A stretch of DNA of 54,872 nucleotides from the IMG/VR virus record IMGVR_UViG_3300017971_000334, positions 1 to 54,872 of that record, one strand, 5' to 3'. This DNA comes from a virus. The notes beneath the pieces are model-generated. The model was given only the letters and a program-made list of their open reading frames with translations. It searched no databases and had not been told where the DNA came from. Made by a program: the position numbers and the translations under genes. Positions 1-6,411 of the stretch are shown piece after piece; position 1 is the first letter of the stretch; the number at the start of each line of letters is the position of its first letter.

Positions 1-53
1 ACCGCCCGTAGTAGCCAGTGGTTATCAGGTAGATTAAGGTCTGCGATTCTCAT
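1..53 (-). CDS. Pentapeptide-like repeat protein, N-terminal fragment (second copy)
   Basis: This is the first 17 codons of a gene that runs off the left edge. They are identical to the start of the complete gene at 90-542 (MRIADLNLPDNHWLLRA), and the AAGGAAC ribosome-binding site upstream is also duplicated. The matching 3' end of such a gene sits at 54752-54872. If the window is joined end to end the two parts are in frame, giving a 57-residue protein. That joined protein would lack the linker after residue 18 that the full copy has, so repeat sequence may be missing at the junction. Confidence 0.6.
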   Translation of the reverse strand, partial: MRIADLNLPDNHWLLRA

Positions 54-89
54 AATTCTGTTCCTTTCCTTTCGTGTTTGTTTCCGTCT

Positions 90-542
90 TTATCTGGGCG
101 CTATAGTTGAGCGTATGTTTCCGTTCAACCAGGTCCCGCTCTGCCAGGTTCCGGTCTTCCAGGTCCCGTCCTCCCAGATCCCGCCCTTCCAGGTCCCGCT
201 CTGCCAGGTTCCGTTCAACCAGATCCCGCTCTGCCAGGTTCCGTTCAACCAGATCCCGTTCTGCCAGGTTCCGTTCAACCAGATTCCGTTCTTCCAGGTT
301 CCGGCCTGCCAGGTTCCGTTCCGCCAGGTTCCGTTCTGCCAGGTCCCGTCCCTCCAGGTCCCGTCCCACCAGATTCCGCCCTGCCAGGTTCCGCCCTGCC
401 AGGTTCCGTCCCACCAGGTTCCGTTCTTCCAGGTCCCGGATTTCCAGACGACTTTATCGTTAATAACTTCGATATCCTCGTCCTTAACGACCGCCCGTAG
501 TAGCCAGTGGTTATCAGGTAGATTAAGGTCTGCGATTCTCAT
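90..542 (-). CDS. Trp/Gly pentapeptide-repeat protein
   Basis: This 150-residue protein has a short N-terminal domain (about residues 1-32, ending DKVVW). It is followed by about 21 tandem five-residue units of the form W-x-x-G-[TI], and a tail ending NIRSTIAPR. Five-residue periodicity with a stacked aromatic suggests a solenoid related in geometry, not in consensus, to pentapeptide-repeat proteins. The start is set by AAAGGAACAGAATT before the ATG. The 15-bp DNA repeat keeps other frames open: an antisense frame and another minus frame (reading R-[ND]-L-x-x) are long but lack a plausible start region. Function unknown; a surface, DNA-mimic or fibre role is conjecture. Confidence 0.75.
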   Translation of the reverse strand: MRIADLNLPDNHWLLRAVVKDEDIEVINDKVVWKSGTWKNGTWWDGTWQGGTWQGGIWWDGTWRDGTWQNGTWRNGTWQAGTWKNGIWLNGTWQNGIWLNGTWQSGIWLNGTWQSGTWKGGIWEDGTWKTGTWQSGTWLNGNIRSTIAPR

Positions 543-593
543 AATTCTGTTCCTTTCGTTTTGTTTCCGTTTTCATATGGTGACAGATTCCTT

Positions 594-944
594 TCAGCCT
601 ATGTAGGCAGGGGCTGGGGGTTTGGACTGGGAGTCTAGCCATTCGTCCAGTTCGTTTGCCAAACTACGCAGGTCAGTGTCATCGACATCCAGAGGTCGCA
701 GGTCGGCAACGGCGTCCGAGACGACCTGGAGCTCCAGCAAGTCCTGGAGGTTGTCGGCGGCCCCCTTTAGCTCCTCTGCCACGTATTCGATGGGGCTGAG
801 GTCGGGCTGGAGAGCGCAAACGGCGAGGTCGTAGGCGCGGCGACACGTGATGCAGAGGGTAAGGGGCAGGCTGTTAGGCCCCGGTGGTCCGGGAACGTTG
901 GAGTATGCAGGATTAAGACAGTCCGGAGTTGAACAGTATATCAT
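594..944 (-). CDS. Zinc-ribbon-like hypothetical protein
   Basis: This 116-residue protein starts MIYCSTPDCLNPAYSNVPGP and carries two Cys pairs (C4/C9 in a C-x4-C, then LCITC near residue 31). They look like a small metal-binding knuckle. The rest is acidic and Leu-rich and probably helical. The start follows AAGGAGATCCCC, which overlaps the stop of the small upstream gene at 955-1050, so the two are likely co-transcribed. I recognise no function. Small Cys-pair proteins of this kind are common in phage accessory regions. Confidence 0.7.
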   Translation of the reverse strand: MIYCSTPDCLNPAYSNVPGPPGPNSLPLTLCITCRRAYDLAVCALQPDLSPIEYVAEELKGAADNLQDLLELQVVSDAVADLRPLDVDDTDLRSLANELDEWLDSQSKPPAPAYIG

Positions 945-954
945 GGGGATCTCC

Positions 955-1050
955 TTATTTGAACGCTATCCATAGGTTATACAGGATAAACAGTAGGGCG
1001 GCAATGCAGAGCAGCCCTAGTACGTAGTTCGACAGTTCTTTACAGTTCAC
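955..1050 (-). CDS. Small single-pass membrane protein
   Basis: This 31-residue gene starts with GTG and has AGGAGACCCCT just upstream. It encodes a hydrophilic start (MNCKELSN) and one hydrophobic segment (about residues 9-28) rich in Leu and Ile. The start overlaps the 3' end of the upstream gene by 11 bases, and its stop overlaps the ribosome-binding site of the next gene, as in a compact operon. Size and topology fit a phage membrane peptide. No function can be assigned. Confidence 0.5.
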   Translation of the reverse strand: MNCKELSNYVLGLLCIAALLFILYNLWIAFK

Positions 1051-1243
1051 AGGGGTCTCCTTTCTTGAGTGAGTGCAGGAGGCCGAGGAGACTGGCCGCC
1101 TCTTGGATGGTTCGGCAGGTTTCGCAGCGGGGCGTCGAGTGAAAGTCGCCTTGCCGGTCGTCCTCGTGGTGGGTTTCGAGCGCCACCTTGAGGCGGGAGA
1201 CAGTCTCGATGATCCGATTGTTGAGGTCAGTTGATACGATCAT
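1040..1243 (-). CDS. Hypothetical protein with CxxC motif
   Basis: This 67-residue protein (MIVSTDLNNRIIETVSRLKV...) is mostly helical in character with a single C-E-T-C pair in the middle. The ATG at 1243 is preferred over an upstream in-frame ATG. AAGGAGG lies just before it, and it overlaps the stop of the upstream gene as ATGA. Not recognised. Confidence 0.65.
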   Translation of the reverse strand: MIVSTDLNNRIIETVSRLKVALETHHEDDRQGDFHSTPRCETCRTIQEAASLLGLLHSLKKGDPCEL

Positions 1244-1575
1244 TGTGGGCCTCCTTCCGCCTTGGCGATAGCGTCCAGTAGTATTTTCCGGGCAGCGGTC
1301 CGGTTCTCTAGCTCTGCGGCTGTACATTTAGCGGGCAGGCTGTCCAAAAACTTATTGAGGTCTTCGCACGCTTGCAGCAGGTCCGGCGCGGCGGCGATCA
1401 GGTTTGCCGTACCACGATTAACCCCACCGGAAACGGAGAAATGGTTTTTGTCTTTGAACGTGCCACCTTCAATTTCATGTTGGACCAGAAGGTAATAGTC
1501 CTGGTCCCTTAGTGGGGCGTAGCTTGGACCGGTTATGTGCCACGGTCCGGGTGTATAGTGCTTACTCTTACTCAT
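1240..1575 (-). CDS. Conserved phage protein with TPGPW and LIAAAPDLL motifs
   Basis: This 111-residue protein begins MSKSKHYTPGPWHI and contains ANLIAAAPDLLQACEDL, a pairing seen in a very common family of small phage proteins of unknown role. The start at 1575 is chosen because the longer frame would run through a GC hairpin, and a CCGGAG site precedes this ATG. The 3' end overlaps the next gene by four bases (ATGA), so translational coupling is likely. Family membership is from memory of the motif; no biochemical function is known to me. Confidence 0.75.
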   Translation of the reverse strand: MSKSKHYTPGPWHITGPSYAPLRDQDYYLLVQHEIEGGTFKDKNHFSVSGGVNRGTANLIAAAPDLLQACEDLNKFLDSLPAKCTAAELENRTAARKILLDAIAKAEGGPQ

Positions 1576-1598
1576 CTCCGGTTTGTTCCTTAGTAGTG

Positions 1599-1623
1599 GC
1601 CCGCCCCCAGGGGCGAGGCGGGC
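1599..1623 (-). repeat. GC-rich hairpin upstream of small gene
   Basis: The arms GCCCGCC and GGCGGGC form a 7-bp stem with an 11-base loop between two minus-strand genes. It is the first of a series of similar intergenic hairpins in 1.6-4.4 kb. There is no clean T-run, so it may act as an mRNA-stabilising or processing element rather than a terminator. Confidence 0.5.
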
Positions 1624-1646
1624 TGGCAAAAATTATCATACCATTA

Positions 1647-1850
1647 TTATGCAACGGTAAATCTCACAATTTGATACGCCAGGGCATAACAGTAATTCTG
1701 TTCGGAATACGGCAGATTTAGGTGTGGTTCCCAGCACGCTTCCCTATCGCTCCTGTAAATTCCATCATGCAAACGGAGGAATTTGGCCGGATCGGGACTT
1801 ATGATTTCATTGGCAAATCTGGCCAAGCTACGATTTTGATACGTTTTCAT
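1647..1850 (-). CDS. Hypothetical protein
   Basis: This 67-residue basic and aromatic protein (MKTYQNRSLARFANEII...) is preceded by AAAGGGTAAAAAA directly before the ATG. The same leader type is used by several neighbours. No motif is recognised. It lies between two GC hairpins and is probably part of the same minus-strand accessory operon. Confidence 0.6.
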   Translation of the reverse strand: MKTYQNRSLARFANEIISPDPAKFLRLHDGIYRSDREACWEPHLNLPYSEQNYCYALAYQIVRFTVA

Positions 1851-1876
1851 TTTTTTACCCTTTCATTTTGTTTTGC

Positions 1877-1915
1877 CCGGCCCCCCGGCACCGAGCCGGG
1901 AGGCAAGGGCAAAAG
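1877..1915 (-). repeat. GC-rich intergenic hairpin element
   Basis: CCCGGC (1884-1889) and GCCGGG (1895-1900) form a compact stem, flanked by the sequence found around the elements at 2632 and 4088 (TTTTGCCCGG on one side, AAGGGCAAAA on the other). The loop and stem bases differ from those copies while pairing is kept, which suggests selection on structure. Confidence 0.55.
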
Positions 1916-1917
1916 GA

Positions 1918-2295
1918 TCAATAACCATGCCAGTCATTATCTACAAATCGTTTATAGGGACTGCGACGGGGCGGCGATACTGACTCGTAATTGATCGTTT
2001 TGAACGCCCGGTCCCCGACACGTTGGATGTCGAATTTCTGCCCCGGGGTTCCCCACCGAATAAACGCCTCTAGTTCCTCTATGGCGGAAAATCGCTGAAC
2101 CCAGTCATCGCTTTCGCGAGCGAGAGTTACCAGATTTTCCGGCGTGATGAGGCTCTCTGGGGTTCCACTCGAATAAAAGCCGCCATCCCCGCCTCCAACG
2201 AGGCGGCGGGGGATTGATTCGCCAATTTTCAAATCAGTCAAAAATTTCATTCCACGCTCCATCTCGTCGGGAGTCAGTTTTTTTGCCTTTTTCAT
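1918..2295 (-). CDS. Hypothetical protein
   Basis: This 125-residue protein has a lysine-rich start (MKKAKKLTPDEMERGMKFL) and a Gly-rich stretch near residues 33-40. No family is recognised. AAAGGGTAAAAAA sits immediately before the ATG, as for the other genes of this block. It is followed by the GC hairpin at 1877-1915. Confidence 0.65.
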   Translation of the reverse strand: MKKAKKLTPDEMERGMKFLTDLKIGESIPRRLVGGGDGGFYSSGTPESLITPENLVTLARESDDWVQRFSAIEELEAFIRWGTPGQKFDIQRVGDRAFKTINYESVSPPRRSPYKRFVDNDWHGY

Positions 2296-2319
2296 TTTTT
2301 TACCCTTTCCGTGTTTGTA

Positions 2320-2607
2320 TCATTTAGCTTCAAACTTAGTCATGCCGTCAGTAAATACCGTCAAGCTATCACCCTTGTTTATCTCGTCCACATGAACTAG
2401 TTGGGAGTTCAGAAATCTGCGTATGTGTTTGCACTCTCTGCCGTATTTACTAGCAGGGCAATCACACTCCCAAAGCGCGATATACTCAGGATCACCGTCA
2501 CCGCTACCAGCATATCGGATATGGTACTGGTTTCCGGTTTTAGAGTGCACAGCAAAACTGTCGGCGTTTTCAGTAACACAAATAATTTTCATTTCGATAT
2601 TTTCCAT
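2320..2607 (-). CDS. SWIM-type zinc finger protein
   Basis: This 95-residue protein carries a C-x-C-x8-C-x-H pattern (C48, C50, C59, H61), the signature of the SWIM zinc finger. The segment before it (AVHSKTGNQYHIRY) forms the strand-rich part usual for such domains. SWIM domains generally mediate DNA or protein contacts; the partner here is unknown. Translation starts after AAAGGGCGAAAAA, and the gene is bracketed by GC hairpins upstream (2632-2666) and in its operon. Confidence 0.75.
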   Translation of the reverse strand: MENIEMKIICVTENADSFAVHSKTGNQYHIRYAGSGDGDPEYIALWECDCPASKYGRECKHIRRFLNSQLVHVDEINKGDSLTVFTDGMTKFEAK

Positions 2608-2631
2608 TTTTTCGCCCTTTCTGTTTGTTTT

Positions 2632-2666
2632 ACCCGGCCCCCCGCAACGGCGCGGGGGGCAAGGGT
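2632..2666 (-). repeat. GC-rich intergenic hairpin element (full copy)
   Basis: CCCCCCGC and GCGGGGGG form an 8-bp stem around the loop AACGGC, with an outer ACCC/GGGT pair. The copy at 4088-4122 is identical base for base. Confidence 0.65.
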
Positions 2667-2684
2667 AAAAAAGCTCAATCCTAA

Positions 2685-3032
2685 CTAATCCGCCTGGAAG
2701 TCGATGATTACCTGGGCCAGTCTGCCATGTTCGTCGTGCGTGGCATAGATCGGGTAAACGCCGTCGCCACCAAAATGCGAGATAACGGTGGTTAGGCCGT
2801 TAGCACCGCTGGCGCACTCAGCATGGGTGACTCCGCTCGGCGATTCGATCCGTCGGAAATTAGCCAGAAATTCATGCCACGACGTACCGAAAAAACGATC
2901 AAGTCGCTCGTGGGGCTGGTCGGCGTGAGGCGATTTGTGCAGGTGATAACAGGGGTCGCCGAGCATCAACAATCCGGCGTCCACCCCGACACAACTGTAA
3001 ACCTTAGTTTCATCAAATTTGATTGTTTTCAT
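2685..3032 (-). CDS. Conserved hypothetical phage protein (GDPCY / GGDGVYPIY)
   Basis: This 115-residue protein contains VDAGLLMLGDPCYHL near residue 20 and GGDGVYPIYA near residue 90. That pairing recurs in small phage and bacterial proteins of unknown function. The start follows AAAGGGTAAAAAA. I recognise the pattern but no enzymatic residues. It is part of the minus-strand accessory operon. Confidence 0.65.
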   Translation of the reverse strand: MKTIKFDETKVYSCVGVDAGLLMLGDPCYHLHKSPHADQPHERLDRFFGTSWHEFLANFRRIESPSGVTHAECASGANGLTTVISHFGGDGVYPIYATHDEHGRLAQVIIDFQAD

Positions 3033-3055
3033 TTTTTTACCCTTTCCGTAATGTT

Positions 3056-4063
3056 TTACCCGGCCCCCCGCAACGCCTCATCCGCCCAGTCCTCGCCTGC
3101 GTATTCTTGTAAAATTTCAGGTTCCACCGGTCTTTCATATTTAACTTGTTCCAAAACAGCCGAGTGGTGCATTGATTCCCAGTCTTTCAACCATCTTAGA
3201 TATTTTGCTTTAGTTTTACCGGTCGATATTTCATGTCCTTTTTTTAACCATTCGTAAAACTCTTTTTTGGTCATCTCACGTGGAGTTGCGGTTACTTTGT
3301 ACTCTTTACCCGCCGCCGTCGGCGCTTCTTTTGCCTGGGGTGCGATCTCCTTTAGTTTTTTGGTTTCCAGATCGTACAACTCCGGACTGGCGGGACTGTA
3401 CAACTCGCCCGGATCAAATTTCATAATCGCGCCGCTAGGAACCCTGACGCGAACCTTGTTTTGCCCGGTGACGGACTGAACTTCTCCCGTATAGATCAAG
3501 CGACCATCTATTTTGCTCGGTTTCTTACCCAGATAATCAACCTTCATCCCCGATTTAATTTCTATTCCGTCTTTCGTTTTACACGGTTCTGTACCCGCCG
3601 CCGTCGGCGGAGTCGCCGTGCCCGTGGGTTTTACAATAACATGAGGGACATTAGGCGGTGTTTTCCTAATAGACCATTTCCCTTTTTCCGTTTTAGACAC
3701 ATATAGAGTGATATTTGTTTTATTTGCGTTATTTTGTGCTTGTTTTCTTATGTTGTCCGGCAATATTGGTTCATTGGATATTCGCTCAAAACCTTGTTCA
3801 GTCGCCCATTTTTCTGCTTCAGTAGCCGTTCTTGCATCTGTTATACGGTGATACTCTCCTTTTTTAAGTCCCATATACCAGAAACCAAGTTTTTTGAACC
3901 AATACCCTCGATGTTCTCTCTCTAAAGGATTTTCTGCGCTAGCAATGCTATCGAAGCCATGAATATAACTAGTTTTAATTTCTTTACCCGCCGCCGTCGC
4001 TTGACGTAATAGCCTTTCTTGCTCCTTAAGCCTTTGTATTTGTTTGTTTTCTTCCGTTTCCAT
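3056..4063 (-). CDS. Hypothetical protein, coil plus SH3-like linker region
   Basis: This 335-residue protein starts METEENKQIQRLKEQ after AGAAAGGGCGAAAAA. A longer frame would translate through the upstream hairpin and is rejected. It has a charged helical start, an aromatic region (about 50-90), a proline and TAAG-rich linker (about 150-165 and again near 255), and a basic segment with beta-rich spacing (GMKVDYLGKKPS...). The last residues, ALRGAG, are encoded by a truncated copy of the intergenic GC hairpin, as in the gene at 4368-4772. Function unknown. Confidence 0.65.
   Translation of the reverse strand: METEENKQIQRLKEQERLLRQATAAGKEIKTSYIHGFDSIASAENPLEREHRGYWFKKLGFWYMGLKKGEYHRITDARTATEAEKWATEQGFERISNEPILPDNIRKQAQNNANKTNITLYVSKTEKGKWSIRKTPPNVPHVIVKPTGTATPPTAAGTEPCKTKDGIEIKSGMKVDYLGKKPSKIDGRLIYTGEVQSVTGQNKVRVRVPSGAIMKFDPGELYSPASPELYDLETKKLKEIAPQAKEAPTAAGKEYKVTATPREMTKKEFYEWLKKGHEISTGKTKAKYLRWLKDWESMHHSAVLEQVKYERPVEPEILQEYAGEDWADEALRGAG
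3059..3077 (-). repeat. Truncated GC hairpin element at gene end
   Basis: Only the left half of the hairpin element is present (ACCCGGCCCCCCGCAACG), so no stem can form. It supplies the final codons and the stop of the gene that starts at 4063. Confidence 0.55.
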
Positions 4064-4087
4064 TTTTTCGCCCTTTCTGTTTGTTTT

Positions 4088-4122
4088 ACCCGGCCCCCCG
4101 CAACGGCGCGGGGGGCAAGGGT
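4088..4122 (-). repeat. GC-rich intergenic hairpin element (full copy)
   Basis: This is identical to the element at 2632-2666 and lies in the leader of the 335-residue gene, followed on the minus strand by CCGGGTAAAACAAACAGAAAGGG, which holds the ribosome-binding site. Confidence 0.65.
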
Positions 4123-4137
4123 AAAAGATATTCATTA

Positions 4138-4344
4138 TTACACGCCGGAAAAGTCCTCCGCTAAATACATCTTTGCGACCTTAGCGTCGTAATCGCGACG
4201 ACCGCGACTACATGCGGCGGCGTAGGCAGCCGTTTTTTTGCCGCCATGCTGACGGCAATCTGATACAAAATCAGATAGATCATCATCAGTCAGATCATCT
4301 ATGATCCTGTAAAGTACCTCGTACTCGTGATTTGACATTTTCAT
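4138..4344 (-). CDS. Hypothetical protein
   Basis: This 68-residue protein (MKMSNHEYEVLYRIIDDLTDDDL...) has an acidic first half and a basic second half. The ATG at 4344 follows AAAGGGTAAAAAA; the ORF extends further upstream, but through the hairpin remnant. Not recognised. Confidence 0.6.
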   Translation of the reverse strand: MKMSNHEYEVLYRIIDDLTDDDLSDFVSDCRQHGGKKTAAYAAACSRGRRDYDAKVAKMYLAEDFSGV

Positions 4345-4367
4345 TTTTTTACCCTTTCCGTAATGTT

Positions 4368-4772
4368 TTACCCGGCCCCCCGCAACGCCTTTTTTACACA
4401 CCCCAATTCATCGAATAAGCCCCATATGTTTAGTAGTAGTTCCTTATCTGGCCCCGTCAGAACTGCTGATGCCCCGTCGAACCAGTCAAGATACCAAAAT
4501 TCAATTCGGTAAGGCACATTTTGAGGGTCGCAGTAAAAGCGAAATTCTTCGGCTGGTCCGCCCCACGATATCTGATAGCGGAAATAGCCGCCATCCTGGT
4601 CGGAGAAGGTGCCAGCAGGAACAAAATCAAAGCATAGGCCGTATTCACTCAAGAGCCCGTACTCAGATTCCGGTTTTTCTCCACACTCGACCGCCCATAG
4701 ATCCTCTATGACCTCTAGTTCTCGCTGTAGTGATTCGCCTACAATGTCCGCACATTTTTTTTCCGTTTTCAT
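4368..4772 (-). CDS. Hypothetical protein
   Basis: This 134-residue acidic protein (MKTEKKCADIVGESLQREL...) has two Cys and several aromatic strands in the middle (FRYQISWGG, FRFYCDPQN). It ends ALRGAG, encoded by a half copy of the GC hairpin, like the gene at 3056-4063. The start follows AAAGGGTAAAAAG. Function unknown. Confidence 0.65.
   Translation of the reverse strand: MKTEKKCADIVGESLQRELEVIEDLWAVECGEKPESEYGLLSEYGLCFDFVPAGTFSDQDGGYFRYQISWGGPAEEFRFYCDPQNVPYRIEFWYLDWFDGASAVLTGPDKELLLNIWGLFDELGCVKKALRGAG
4370..4388 (-). repeat. Truncated GC hairpin element at gene end
   Basis: This half copy of the element encodes the C-terminal LRGAG of the 134-residue gene and lacks the partner arm. 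Confidence 0.5.
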
Positions 4773-4823
4773 CTTTTTACCCTTTCAATCGATATAAGTA
4801 ACAATAATCCTGTTAGTACAATG

Positions 4824-4850
4824 TTGGGAACGGGGCCGAAGCGTTCCCAA
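4824..4850 (-). terminator. Strong hairpin between minus-strand genes
   Basis: TTGGGAACG and CGTTCCCAA form a perfect 9-bp stem with a 9-base loop, just after the stop of the gene at 4861-5283. There is no T-run on the minus side, so termination is plausible but not proven. Confidence 0.45.
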
Positions 4851-4860
4851 GGTTTACGGC

Positions 4861-5283
4861 TTAACCAACTATAGATACTTCGATGTTTTTATCACTATCG
4901 GCGATTAAGCCGATAGTTTGGTTAAGCCAAGATCCATACACTTGGTGCAGATAGTCCTTGATGTCGTTCCGGTTCGTCCCCGTGATACGTAAATCGAAGT
5001 CGAAAGCAAGGGAAGGTGTCACAATGACTTTGTGAGTAGTCCAGCCGTCATACATACCGTTTTCGTTCATGTGGTGGTATTCAACGTTGAATACGAGCCG
5101 GCCCGGTTTGCTATCGACTGATAGCTTGGTTCCACAGTCGATACCCGAACCGCTAGGGGCGGTATTCATAATACCTTCGAGGGTTTGGGAATGTTTCTCA
5201 TACCACAGGTTGCTTCCAGACTTATCGCAATTCTCTAGAGCGATAAGTAACGACGATAGTTGTTTGTAGACTTTTGTTTCCAT
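4861..5283 (-). CDS. Hypothetical protein, first gene of left operon
   Basis: This 140-residue protein (METKVYKQLSSLLIALENCDKSG...) has a helical N-terminus followed by strand-rich sequence (LVFNVEYHHMNENG, FDFDLRITGT). It is the promoter-proximal gene of the left minus-strand block. CCGGAGG lies before the ATG and a promoter-like sequence lies at 5331-5359. No function is recognised. Confidence 0.65.
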   Translation of the reverse strand: METKVYKQLSSLLIALENCDKSGSNLWYEKHSQTLEGIMNTAPSGSGIDCGTKLSVDSKPGRLVFNVEYHHMNENGMYDGWTTHKVIVTPSLAFDFDLRITGTNRNDIKDYLHQVYGSWLNQTIGLIADSDKNIEVSIVG

Positions 5284-5330
5284 GACAGATACCTCCGGTT
5301 AGAGTTATAATTCGTCAAGGTCACTATACA

Positions 5331-5359
5331 ACTATACACTATATCGGTTTATAGTGCAA
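5331..5359 (-). promoter_or_regulatory. Promoter candidate for left operon
   Basis: On the minus strand TTGCAC and TATAGT are separated by 17 bases. The -10 matches consensus in five of six positions, the -35 in three. Three TATAGTK words follow one another here, which may be an operator. Confidence 0.45.
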
Positions 5360-5477
5360 GTTTTATGATGATTTTTTTTCTTTTTTTCAGAAATATAAGG
5401 TACGCCTAGGGCGGGATTTACGGTTTAGGTGAGAGAGGTAGGGTGGGTAAGATGGGCAATTGTGATGTGCGTTACAA

Positions 5478-5497
5478 TGTGGATAAAATGTGGATAA
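5478..5497 (+). other. Two DnaA boxes
   Basis: TGTGGATAA occurs at 5478-5486 and 5489-5497, each the exact complement of the DnaA consensus TTATCCACA. They are spaced 11 bp apart, one helical turn, in the same orientation. Confidence 0.7.
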
Positions 5498-5502
5498 GTC
5501 TA

Positions 5503-5557
5503 TGTTGCAAAAAGACAACGTGAGTTCGAGGCGATGTTGCGAAAAAGCAACACGAGT
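5503..5557. repeat. Paired 23-bp direct repeats with hairpin potential
   Basis: Related units lie at 5503-5525 and 5535-5557, both starting TGTTGC and ending GAGT, 32 bp apart (about three helical turns). The second can form GTTGC/GCAAC with a GAAAAA loop. They sit beside the DnaA boxes. Confidence 0.6.
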
Positions 5558-5569
5558 GTATCGCTTGGG

Positions 5570-5641
5570 TGAGACACTATGTCTCATTTAAGTGAGACAT
5601 GTCTCATTTAAGTGAGACACTATGTATCACCTACGTGAGAC
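5570..5641. repeat. Tandem GTCTCA/TGAGAC palindromes
   Basis: Two 20-bp units (5581-5600 and 5601-5620) differ at one base and each contain GTCTCA, a TTTAAG spacer and TGAGAC. Further TGAGAC half-sites are at 5570-5575 and 5636-5641. This looks like a binding array for a dimeric protein. Confidence 0.65.
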
Positions 5642-5892
5642 ACTAATTCCTACCGGATTAGTGGGTATTACGCGCCGATTTCCGGTTATCCTGCTGATTT
5701 ATCGCCAATTCTCCTGGATCCGCCCGGATCCGCCGGCATATCGCCGGAACCGGCCCGGAACCGTACCGACTGGTCGGTATGCCTTTGTCCCGCCGGCGTC
5801 TTATGGCTCGGTCCGCCAACCGCCGTCTGCCAACCTTAACTGGTAGGCCCAAACCGTCAACGCAAGCCAGACGCAGCGTGACGGCGGACGGC

Positions 5893-5926
5893 AAAACCCC
5901 CCCGGCTGCGCGCGGGAGAGGGGGGG
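5893..5926 (-). terminator. Terminator-like hairpin
   Basis: On the minus strand seven C and seven G form a stem (5920-5926 with 5897-5903) followed directly by TTTTGCC. It could end transcripts coming from the RepA-like operon before they enter the origin-like region. Confidence 0.5.
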
Positions 5927-5971
5927 ATTGACCTCACTCATTGTAAAAACCCCCCAGATGGGCCGCCCAGT

Positions 5972-6247
5972 CAAGGCACTCAAACTTTTCCTGCCCGCCT
6001 TGGGAAAACGCCCCTCACGCCCCAAAAACGCCGTTTCGTACCTGTCCCCCCCACTGTAATTATTGAATGCCTTAACGTCTTGGCTTGTAAGTCCTTACCC
6101 CGTAAGGAGATCAAGACTGTCAAAGGCGTTCAAAGGCGTTCAAAGGCTTTAAGGCATTCAACCAAGGCGTTCAAACTCCGACCCGTTGACCATCTTGATC
6201 TCCAGTTCCGACAAGGGTTTACGTTCCAAGGCTTTAAGGCGTTCAAA
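5972..6247. repeat. Iteron array AAGGCGTTCAA
   Basis: Copies or near copies of AAGGCGTTCAA lie at about 5972-5985, 6121-6176 (five partly overlapping units) and 6227-6247, and one inverted copy at 6063-6075. Variants replace CGTT with CTTT, CATT or CACT. The array spans non-coding sequence and the 3' half of a small ORF. Confidence 0.6.
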
Positions 6248-6331
6248 TTGGGGGCCTCTAGGGGGAAATCTGAGCGCCTTGACAAAACTACCCCCCGTGC
6301 TGTACTTCATACGAAATAGGAGACCCGACAT
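6158..6331 (-). CDS. Small ORF overlapping the iterons
   Basis: This 57-residue ORF (MSGLLFRMKYSTGGSFVKALRF) has AGGAGG 11 bases before its ATG. Its C-terminal half is encoded by iteron-like sequence, giving FERLKALE and EFERLG. It follows the 125-residue gene on the same strand. It may be a real small gene or only an open frame across the iterons; a longer upstream frame is rejected for composition. Confidence 0.4.
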   Translation of the reverse strand: MSGLLFRMKYSTGGSFVKALRFPPRGPQFERLKALERKPLSELEIKMVNGSEFERLG

Positions 6332-6394
6332 GTCAAGCTCGCCCTCCTGGAGCTGCTGAAGATCGTCGCCGCCCCCACCACCTACGCCTGATTG

Positions 6395-6410
6395 AACCCT
6401 TCCGGGGTCC
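6395..6410 (-). repeat. Dispersed hairpin repeat, copy 1
   Basis: This exact 15-mer lies directly downstream of the stop of the 125-residue gene. Here flanking ATTGAA and TTCAAT extend the hairpin, making it terminator-like. Confidence 0.8.
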
Positions 6411-6411
6411 T

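Larger units (their letters stand above)
5284..6157. other. Origin-like non-coding region
   Basis: This 874-base stretch holds no convincing gene. From left to right it contains a minus-strand promoter, two DnaA boxes, two 23-bp direct repeats, tandem GTCTCA/TGAGAC palindromes, a GC-rich section with repeated GGATCCGCC, a terminator-like hairpin and AAGGCGTTCAA iterons that run into the next small ORF. Short ORFs on both strands here lack ribosome-binding sites. The layout next to a RepA-like gene suggests a replication origin. Confidence 0.6.

Noticed and set aside
107-606. Long plus-strand frames (SRSARFRS-like and QVPFNQIP-like repeats) opposite the pentapeptide gene
   Set aside because: The 15-bp DNA repeat has no stop in several frames, so these are by-products. 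They have no ribosome-binding site and no non-repeat domain of their own.
5570-6250. CRISPR array
   Set aside because: Repeats are short, partly overlapping and lack regular unique spacers.
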